DNA from: an uncultured Oscillospiraceae bacterium
Lineage (GTDB): Bacteria; Bacillota; Clostridia; Oscillospirales; Oscillospiraceae
Reading direction: 5' to 3'
Length of the DNA: 64,000 bases
Assembly: GCA_944385415.1 (NCBI GenBank)
Contig: CALWXC010000011.1
Coordinates: 21,104-85,103, forward strand
Shown in pieces: positions 45,016 to 52,200 of this stretch. The translations under genes were made by a program, and so were the position numbers. Under the pieces are notes generated by a model, which saw nothing but the letters and a program-made list of their open reading frames with translations, was not told where the DNA came from and did not search any database. The first letter of the stretch is position 1; every line of letters begins with the position of its first letter.

Positions 45016-45066
45016 ATCCGAACTGCATCTTCCCTGTGGGGGATGCGTTCGGATTTCTTCTTTTTA
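45016..45066 (+). terminator. Terminator of tRNA-Pro
   Basis: ATCCGAACTGCATC pairs with GGATGCGTTCGGAT and is followed by TTCTTCTTTTT. Confidence 0.9.
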
Positions 45067-45096
45067 CTGAAAACTTAAATTTGACCCGATAAACAA

Positions 45097-45144
45097 AAAA
45101 AGGGCGAACCTTCCTTCTAACCGAGGAAAGTTCGCCCTTTTTCG
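45097..45144. terminator. Bidirectional terminator between tRNA-Pro and the mobilisation genes
   Basis: AAAGGGCGAAC...TTCC pairs with GGAA..GTTCGCCCTTT, with A and T tracts on either side. Confidence 0.88.
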
Positions 45145-45246
45145 ATTTATTTTTGTCGAATTTCGGTGTATGATAGGAATCATAGCAGTTCTTTTGCAGA
45201 CCTCCTTGTATATTCGTTTTTGATGTAGATCACAGCTTGCAAGCCA

Positions 45247-45426
45247 TCACTTCGCTTTTTGACTCTTAGCCTGCTCGGCCTGCCACTGAGCAAATCGGCG
45301 CTGCCCTTCTTCACTGGCGTAAAACTTTTCGATTTCCGGCAGCAGCACACGGGCCAGCGCCTCCATCTCATGCTGCGGGATGCCGGTACCATAATCGTTC
45401 AACTTTTTCTTCTTACCGTTCTTCAA
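45247..45426 (-). CDS. Small protein coupled to the MobV relaxase gene
   Basis: The product is ~59 residues from TTG 45426, which follows AGAGGAG by 7 bases; an ATG at 45468 has no good site. The sequence is charged and helical (MEALARVLLPEIEKFYASEEGQRRFAQWQAEQAK). It overlaps the relaxase gene by 14 bases, so it is probably translated with it. Similar short proteins accompany relaxases of Clostridia mobilisable elements. The function is unknown. Confidence 0.55.
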   Translation of the reverse strand: MKNGKKKKLNDYGTGIPQHEMEALARVLLPEIEKFYASEEGQRRFAQWQAEQAKSQKAK

Positions 45427-46396
45427 TAGGCCGCTCCTCTCTCCCGTGGTCTCCACGGGCATATACATCCAACACTTCCTTGGGGATACGATCCAGCACA
45501 GCTACGGCACCCGCATAGTCTCGCCGCAGTTTTGCATCGGCCAGCTGCTTCAATGTACTTTCTCTGGTAGCCTTGTCCAGAGACTGCTCCAGCTGTGCGT
45601 TCTCCCGTTTCAGCTTTTTGTTCTCGGTGGTAGTGGTCGTGAATACCACCTGGTACTTTTTCATTGTGGTGTGCATCTGCTCCACCGCTGGAATATACTT
45701 GTCCAGCAGTGCCGCAATCTCAGCAGCTCTGCTTTTGGCGTTAAATGCTCCAATACCGGCCAGCAGTTCCTCCAGCTTGGCTTTCTGCTTGGTCAATCGT
45801 GTCATCTCCTTGAACAACCTGGGCGGAATGTGGTCACGTCCGGTCTGGCTGGCACTCTCGCCGCGCTCCAACTCCGGGTATGTTCGTACCATGTGGGACC
45901 AGAAGTTGTCCTGCCATTGGGTCAGCTTTTTCTTATTTCCCACGATCTCCTTGGCGCTAAGCCTGCCGTCCGCAGTCATCGGGACAAAAGAAAGGTGCAT
46001 ATGGGGCGTTTTCTCGTCCATATGCACCACGGCGGATATGATATTCGCTTTATTCTGATGTTGCTCAAAGAATCGGAGGGCCTCCTCAAAGTAGGCTCGA
46101 ACCTCCGCCCGCTTTTTACCTCTGAAAAACTCCGGGCTGGCCGTAAACAGCACCTCCACCACCCGCACACTGTCTTTTCGGGTGCGGCAGCCAGCGGCGG
46201 CAATCTGTTTTTCTGCCTCAGCACGGTATCGCTGCACCGGCTTCACCAGATGAAAATTGTACTTGCTTCTGCTAGCGTCCACATCTGGGTTGCTGGCGTA
46301 TTTTTCCTTGGTGCGCTCATTGTGGGCCTCAATGTTCCCGATTTCCGGCCCCTTGTACTTGGCAAACCGCATGATCCCATATTGAGCCTGATCCAC
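45413..46396 (-). CDS. MobV family relaxase (Mob/Pre)
   Basis: The product is 327 residues from GTG 46396, 8 bases after AGGAGGG; the open frame upstream has no ribosome site. The Mob/Pre N-terminus (MRFAKYKGPEIGNIEAHNERTKEKYASNPDVDASRSKYNFHLV) and the metal motif VVHMDEKTPHMHLSFVPM (~125-142) are clear. The C-terminal half is a coiled coil (ENKKLKRENAQLEQSLDKATRE). It nicks at an oriT to start transfer of a mobilisable element. No replication or integration gene was found nearby, so the element may be incomplete. Confidence 0.9.
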   Translation of the reverse strand: MDQAQYGIMRFAKYKGPEIGNIEAHNERTKEKYASNPDVDASRSKYNFHLVKPVQRYRAEAEKQIAAAGCRTRKDSVRVVEVLFTASPEFFRGKKRAEVRAYFEEALRFFEQHQNKANIISAVVHMDEKTPHMHLSFVPMTADGRLSAKEIVGNKKKLTQWQDNFWSHMVRTYPELERGESASQTGRDHIPPRLFKEMTRLTKQKAKLEELLAGIGAFNAKSRAAEIAALLDKYIPAVEQMHTTMKKYQVVFTTTTTENKKLKRENAQLEQSLDKATRESTLKQLADAKLRRDYAGAVAVLDRIPKEVLDVYARGDHGREERPIEER

Positions 46397-46499
46397 GTTT
46401 GATCCCTCCTGTTTGATACTATGCTTCAACGCTTTGGCGGACACACGCCGTTGTCTGCCTTCATATTTTATTGTACGCAGAACGTATGATGCTGTCAAT

Positions 46500-46720
46500 C
46501 AGAAAATGGCCGCGGGGCGGTGTTTGGCTGATTCCAAACATCACTCCACGGCCATTCTTTTTTCTGCGCGTATGCGCAGAAACAGGCGACCAACGGGAGC
46601 CGGAAAGCCACGCCGGAAGGCGTGTTCGACCGGGTGTGCAAGCCGCCCGGTCCGGGGTCTGGGGAGGCCCCAACCAGCGTTTCGGAATAGCCAAAAGGAT
46701 ATTCCGAAACATTGCGGAAA
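46500..46720. other. Possible oriT region of the mobilisable element
   Basis: The ~350-base gap upstream of the relaxase gene holds several inverted repeats: AATGGCCG/CGGCCATT around 46503-46555, TTCTGCGC-GTAT-GCGCAGAA near 46561-46583, and GTTTCGGAATA/TATTCCGAAAC at 46679-46710. MobV-type oriT sites are usually just upstream of mob and consist of such repeats. No gene is evident in 46397-46743. Confidence 0.45.
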
Positions 46721-46743
46721 CATTGCTGGCCTACGTCCTCCAT

Positions 46744-48045
46744 TTACAGCTTCACATACACGGAGGACAGGAAAGTAGTTCCTTGTGCCTCAAACCGGGC
46801 GTCGCCCTGGTGGATCTTTGCCACGGCCCGGATGGAGCTGAGGCCCACGCCGGGCGCACCCGCCCGCTTGCTGGAGAGGAATTTCCCGTCCTCCTGCCGC
46901 GCCTGCCCGTCAAAGCTGTTGTCCATGGTGATGGTCAGGACGCCGTACTCCAGGGAACTGTTCAGCCGGATGAATTTCTCGCCTCCGGCCATGCGCCCAC
47001 AGGCTTCCACCCCGTTTTCCAGCAAATTGGCGAACACGACGCACAGGGCGCGGTCATCCAGATTTTCGTTCTGGGCGGGGACCGTCAGCCGGGCGGTAAA
47101 GGCGATGCCCTCCCGCTGGCAGCGGGCGGCGTAGTGGGACACCACCGTGTTGACGGTGGGGTTTTCGCAGTAGTCCCGGACGGCGTTGGGGATGTCCCGG
47201 ATCAGTTCAGAGATGTAAGCGGTCAGATTGGGGTTTTCGTCTCCGGCCATGGCCTGGATCAACCTCAGATGGTGGCGCAGGTCGTGGCGCATCTGCCGGG
47301 TCTGCTGGGCGGTCTCCATCAGGAGCTGGCTGCGCTTTTCCTCCTCCTTCATTTGCATCTCCAGCAGTTCTCGTTCAAAGGCCAGCCGCTGTTCCAGGGC
47401 AATTTGCTTTTGCAGGCTGTCTATTGCCTGAAGCAGCACATAACAGATGACCAGTACGCAGGCCAGCAGTCCGCCCCTGTAAGCAAGAAACAACCAGCTT
47501 CCCGCGCTCTGCTCCGCCCAGGCGTTGGTGGAGAGAATGGTCAACGCCGAGAGGATGGCCGGAACCAGCCAGATGGTCTGCCAGATGTGCGGCGCACTGG
47601 TGTGGTATACCTGCCCGGACACCCGGCGAAAGCCTCGGAGCAGCGGCGGAAGGGTCAGCAGGTAGAGCGCTGCACAAAACAAGCTGCCCATCCATCCCTG
47701 GGGCGAAGCCTGACAGAACCGGACGGCCAGAAAGGCCGCGATTCCACGGATGACCAACAGATAGTCCACAATCAGCAGATAGATAAACAGCAGCTTGAAA
47801 AAATCCAGCCGCAGGAAATACCAGTAGAGCAGGAAGTTCAACGCCGAGAACACGATTTCCATGCTGCGTATCTCCACACCGGATGTGATGCACCAAGCGG
47901 CAGCGCCCAGTTTGCACAGTACGCTGGCGCCCATCACCAGCAGCGCCGCCTTTCGCGAACGCCACTGGAAGTTCCAGAACAGGGCAAAGGGGATGATGTG
48001 GCTGGGCAGCGTGGTGCAGAAAATATAAAATAACTGCTCCATCAT
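46744..48045 (-). CDS. GHKL-domain sensor histidine kinase (AgrC-like)
   Basis: The product is 433 residues with six or seven N-terminal membrane helices (~1-205) and no large external domain. A coiled linker, the phosphoacceptor region QQTRQMRHDLRHHLRLIQAM (~250) and a GHKL ATPase (N-box VVFANLLENGVEAC, G-box GAPGVGLSSIRAVAKIHQGDARFEA) follow. This is the architecture of AgrC/ComD peptide-sensing kinases. Its start overlaps the stop of the LytTR regulator gene by 4 bases (ATGA), so the two are made together. The signal is unknown; no AgrB/AgrD was seen. Confidence 0.92.
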   Translation of the reverse strand: MMEQLFYIFCTTLPSHIIPFALFWNFQWRSRKAALLVMGASVLCKLGAAAWCITSGVEIRSMEIVFSALNFLLYWYFLRLDFFKLLFIYLLIVDYLLVIRGIAAFLAVRFCQASPQGWMGSLFCAALYLLTLPPLLRGFRRVSGQVYHTSAPHIWQTIWLVPAILSALTILSTNAWAEQSAGSWLFLAYRGGLLACVLVICYVLLQAIDSLQKQIALEQRLAFERELLEMQMKEEEKRSQLLMETAQQTRQMRHDLRHHLRLIQAMAGDENPNLTAYISELIRDIPNAVRDYCENPTVNTVVSHYAARCQREGIAFTARLTVPAQNENLDDRALCVVFANLLENGVEACGRMAGGEKFIRLNSSLEYGVLTITMDNSFDGQARQEDGKFLSSKRAGAPGVGLSSIRAVAKIHQGDARFEAQGTTFLSSVYVKL

Positions 48046-48764
48046 CCATCCCCCCTTGTGCGGGCAAACAGAAAGTCCTCCCAGGCCCGCTTGGCCTTGG
48101 CCCGGTTGGAGCGGCTGATGGGGACCTTTTTCCCGTCCGCCATCTCATAGCACTGATATTCCTCGTTGATCCCCCGGACAAAGGTCAGGTTCACGCAGTA
48201 GCTTTTGTGGGGGCAGAAAAAGGGCTGCCCCTCCAGCTGGGGCAGCAGGTCGGACAGCTTGCCGTAGAGCTGGAGAACGCTGCCGTCCTTTCTGGAAAGC
48301 ATCACATGATGCCCCTTCTGCTCCAGATAGAACAGCTCCGAGAGCGGAATTTTTTGCGTCTCGCCGTTTTGCCGGATAGCCAGCCGGGGGGCGCTGTCCT
48401 TTTGCAGCTTCACCAGATGCAGCAGGTCATTGATGTCTTTTTGGCGCACAGGCTTTTCCAGATATTTCAGCACCGACAGCCGGTAGCTCTCTAAGGTGTG
48501 CTCGGTGCTGGTGGTGGTAAAGGCGATGGGGATGGCATCGTCCATCTCCCGAATTTTTTGCACCGCCTCCACGCCGGTCATGCCGTCCATATAAATGTCC
48601 ATCAGCAGCAGATCGAACTTGCCGGGGCGGAAGGCTTCCAGCAGCTCCTCGCTGCTCCCGAACTGGGTGCAGTTCGTGGCAATGGGTGCCTGCTCCAGCA
48701 GAGCAAGGAGTTTTTCCCGTTCCTCCGGCAGATCGTCGCAGATGGCGAGGTTCAATGGTTCCAT
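48042..48764 (-). CDS. LytTR family response regulator (AgrA-like)
   Basis: The product is 240 residues. The N-terminal receiver has ICDDLPEE (~9-10), the phospho-Asp in DLLLMDIYMDG (~56) and Lys in YLEKPV. The C-terminal LytTR DNA-binding domain covers ~135-235 (IPLSELFYLEQKGHHVMLSRKDGSVLQLYGKLSDLLPQL, FCPHKSYCVNLTFVRGI). ATG 48764 follows GAAGGAGGG. It is divergent from the alphaCTD-like/SLH module, with 177 bases between, and that shared region holds hairpin and CCAGT elements repeated in front of the second module. It is therefore the likely regulator of both. Confidence 0.93.
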   Translation of the reverse strand: MEPLNLAICDDLPEEREKLLALLEQAPIATNCTQFGSSEELLEAFRPGKFDLLLMDIYMDGMTGVEAVQKIREMDDAIPIAFTTTSTEHTLESYRLSVLKYLEKPVRQKDINDLLHLVKLQKDSAPRLAIRQNGETQKIPLSELFYLEQKGHHVMLSRKDGSVLQLYGKLSDLLPQLEGQPFFCPHKSYCVNLTFVRGINEEYQCYEMADGKKVPISRSNRAKAKRAWEDFLFARTRGDG

Positions 48765-48810
48765 GCAATCCCTCCTTCGGGGGAATTTTCTTTATTATAC
48801 GGCCTATGCA

Positions 48811-48930
48811 CAAAAAAGTCAATTTGTCAAGTACCAGTTTTGCCGCAGGTTGCGGCATCTCTCGTACTGGAAACCGGCGAAAAATTTTTATAAAATAGAC
48901 TTGACAGCAACAATCTATCGCCGCCGGAGA
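48811..48930 (+). repeat. Module leader, copy A (shared promoter/operator region)
   Basis: This ~120 bp block is nearly identical to 54611-54735. Shared features: a CAATTTGTCAAGTACCAG block, a TGCCGCA-GGT-TGCGGCA hairpin (48841-48857), CGTACTGGAAA, TATAAAAT (48889-48896), CTTGACAGC and a GGAGAAAGGAGA ribosome site. The CCAG(T) blocks flank the hairpin in inverted orientation. TATAAAAT could be the -10, with a poor -35 near the distal block (48865-48872), as expected of an activated promoter. Confidence 0.75.
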
Positions 48931-48941
48931 AAGGAGAACCC

Positions 48942-49256
48942 ATGGTCAAAGCATATTTTACCGCCTGTGAGCAGGCCTTCCCGGCCCAGCGGGCTCAGCT
49001 GCGGCGGCTCGCTCTGGCATTGGGCCGGGGCGGGGTGGAGCGCATGGAGCAGCTGTGCGCCATGCAGCGGGCCGGGCCGGAGGGGCTGCTGGAGCTCCGC
49101 TCCATCGGGGCAAAGAGCCTGCCGCTCATTGCGGCGGTCTGCGCCCGGTATGAGGAAAACAGAATACCATCGCAAGGGGGTACCCCCTTGCGGGAGCCGG
49201 GAACCTGGCTCCCGCAGGAATGCCCTCCTGCTCAAAAACAAGGAGGAAGTTTATGA
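48942..49256 (+). CDS. Small RNA-polymerase-alphaCTD/HhH-like protein, copy A
   Basis: The product is 104 residues; ATG 48942 follows AAAGGAG. Residues ~30-75 (VERMEQLCAMQRAGPEGLLE, LRSIGAKSLPLIAAVC) resemble the helix-hairpin-helix of the RNA polymerase alpha C-terminal domain (LLKTPNLGKKSLTEIK in E. coli). The first ~30 residues form a basic helix. The last ~30 are encoded by hairpin DNA and are low-complexity. The stop overlaps the ATG of the SLH gene (ATGA). A paralogue at 54745 has the same layout. It could bind DNA near a promoter, but this is inferred from motif resemblance only. Confidence 0.72.
   Translation: MVKAYFTACEQAFPAQRAQLRRLALALGRGGVERMEQLCAMQRAGPEGLLELRSIGAKSLPLIAAVCARYEENRIPSQGGTPLREPGTWLPQECPPAQKQGGSL
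49170..49215 (+). repeat. Perfect palindrome plus second hairpin inside the small gene, copy A
   Basis: A 22-base perfect palindrome centred on GGGTACCC is followed by a 12-bp stem (GCGGGAGCC...GGCTCCCGC). The palindrome is identical in copy B, while the second stem has a different sequence but is also paired. Confidence 0.8.
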
Positions 49257-52200
49257 AGAGACGAATACTCAGCATTTTCTGCGTCCTGGCCCTGTGCCTG
49301 ACGCTGCTGCCGGGGACGGCCTGGGCGGCGGATTCGGTATCCTACGTCGAGTATAGCTGGAACGAGGACACATCCACACTGACATCGGAAACGAAGTCGG
49401 TTAGCGACTACACCACCGTCACCAGCAGCGTCACCGTTTGGGGCACCAGCGGTCAAACCACTTGGTACGTGGTCAGCGACAACGTGACCAATACCGAACG
49501 CAACAACATCACGGTCAGCGGCACCGTCAACCTGATTTTGACAAGCGGCAAAACGCTTACGCTCAACGGGCCAAATATTTCCCTCCAAGATTCATCCGCT
49601 GTTTTGAATATCTACGGCCAGGCGGGCAACACCGGTAAACTCAGCATCACCGCTGGTAATTCCTCCGGTGATGCCGGCATCAACCTGAACGGCGGCACCC
49701 TCAACATCCACGGCGGCACCGTCACCGCCACCGGCTATACCACTAGTGCTACCAAATCAGCCCCGGGCATCGACGTGGGCACCAGTACCCTCACCGTCTA
49801 CGGCGGCGAAGTCACCGCTGAGGCCGGCACCTACAACAGCGCCGGCTACGGCGCCGGCATCCGGGTGGTCACCGACGGCACGGTCAACATCCACGGCGGC
49901 ACCGTCACCGCCACCGGCGCAAGCTTTGCTAGTGCTAACGACTATCCCGGCGCCGGCATCGGCGGCAGCGGCAGCACCGGCGAGACCTGCGGCACCGTCG
50001 TCATCACCGGCGGCACCGTCACCGCCAACGGCGGCGGCGGTTATCTACAGCGCGCCGCCGCGGGCATCGGCGGCGGAGCTGGAAAATCCAGTTCCGCGGG
50101 CGGCGGCGGCAACGTCATCATCTCCGGCGGCACCGTCACCGCCAACGGCGGTAAAGCCTCACGGAACGACAATGTGCAGGCTCCCGGCATCGGCGGAGCT
50201 GTTTATTTAAGTAGTAGCGGCGGCGCCGGCACCTTCTCCACCGGCACAAACGGCAGCGCCGTCATCACCACCACCGGCGGCATCCAGGATGAAACCAGCA
50301 AGAACAGCTGGCAGGGCATCATTGACGGCACGGTGTACGGCACTGTCACCCTGCCAGACAGCCTGAAAACGCTCAATAAGGATCTCACTGTCCCCAGCGG
50401 GGCCACGCTGATCCTGCCGGACGGCACGACCACCAGAGGCGCCATCACCGTGAACGGCACCCTCACGGTCGACTCGGGGAGCACCGTCACCAACACCGGC
50501 ACCATTACCGTGGAGAGCGGCGGCACCCTCACCGGCACCGGCACCATCCACAACACCGACAGCGGCAAGGTGACCGGCGACACCGGTAACGTGAAGGTGA
50601 CCTACCCATCCACCGTGGAGGTATCGTCCAGTACTAGCGGCACTGCCGTGCCGGGGCAAGAGGTGACCTTCACCGCCACGGTGACCGGCAACGGCGGCAC
50701 CCCCACCGGCAGCGTGACATTCAAGGACGGGGAGACCACTCTGGCACAAAATGTGGCGTTACAGGACGGCGTGGCCACCTATACTGCCAACGACGGACTT
50801 GACGTGGGTGAGCACCTCATCACCGCGGAATATACCCCGGCCGGTGACGCCGCCTACACCGGAAGCTCCGGCTCCCTGACCTTCACCGTGGTGGGGGACG
50901 TGGCGAGCATCAGCGTCCAGACGCAGCCCACCACCATGACCTACACCACCGGCGATGCGCTGAACCTGTCCGGTCTGGTCATCACAGTGCATTATGACGG
51001 CACCAACTATACATCGGAGGTCACCTGGGGCCAGGACAGCGGCATCACCGCCAGCCCGGCGAACGGCACAGCGCTGACGGTGACAGAGCACAACGGCAAG
51101 ACCATCACCGTCACCTATGGGGAAAAGACGGCAGAGACCCAGGCCCTCACCGTCAACAAGGCCGACCAGACCGACTTTGCCTTTACGGAGGAAAGCCCCA
51201 AGGAAGTAGACTATTCTCCCAACGGCACCTTTACGGTTAAGGCCGAAGGCGGAGAAGGCACCGGCGCAGTGACCTATGCCGTCACCAACGGCATGGACGT
51301 CATCAGCATTGACGGCAATACCGCGACCATCCTCAAAGCGGGCACCGCCACCATCACCGCCACCAAGGCGGCGGACGTCGACTACAACGAAGCCACCGCC
51401 ACCCTGACCGTCACCGTCAACCCGGCCAGCCAGACTGGCTTTGGCTTTACGGAGAGCAGCATCACCAAAACTTACGGCGAAGGCACCTTTACTGTCGAGG
51501 CCGAAGGCGGCCCCGGCACCGGCGCAGTGACCTATACTGTCACCGAGGGCACGGGCGTTATCAGCATTGACGGCAGTACCGTGACGATTGAAAAGGTGGG
51601 CACCGCCACCATCACCGCCACTAAGGCGGCGGACGACAAGTACAGCGCGGCCACCGCCACCCTGACCGTCACCGTCAGCCCCCTGCCCGTGGTGCTGGAG
51701 TGGAGCACCCCCACCGAGTTCACCTACGACGGCCAGGAAAAGACCGTCACCGCCACCATCAAAAATGTGGTGGGGAGCGATTCTGTCACGCTGAACCATA
51801 CGAACAACAGCAAGACCGCCAAGGGCGAGTACACCGCCACGGTCACCCTCACCGGCACCGACGCGGGCAACTATACCCTGGACGGCGTGGAAAACGCCAG
51901 CCTGACCTGGAACATCGCCGGGGTGTCCATTGCCGGGGCTGAAGTGAGCATTGACCCCGCCACCGCCGACTATAACGGCAGCGATCAAACGCCCACCGTC
52001 ACCGTGACCCTGATGAGTGGCACGTCTCTGAACGCATCTTCTGACTATACTGTGACGTACACAGGCGCTGACGACCAGTCTGTCAGCAGCCTTATCAACG
52101 CCGGCACCTACACCGTCACCGTCACCGGCAAGGGCAGCTATGAGGGCACGGTCCAGAAAACCTTTACCATCCAAAAGGCCGACCCGGCAATCGGGAATGT

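Noticed and set aside
45180..45392. 70-codon frame overlapping the small mob-associated gene
   Set aside because: It is out of frame with a gene that has a ribosome site and helical product; composition is Arg/Ser-rich shadow-like.
48901..48906. TTGACA as a -35 box of the module leader
   Set aside because: No -10-like hexamer occurs 15-19 bases downstream in either copy. Its conservation may have another reason.
49680..50200. GGC-rich spaced repeats in the SLH gene as a CRISPR-like array
   Set aside because: The units are in-frame codons of a beta-helix (GGTVTATG) and vary in spacing and sequence.
50759..52174. 471-codon antisense frame in the large SLH gene
   Set aside because: The other strand has clear Ig-like and SLH repeats, and this frame has no recognisable domain.
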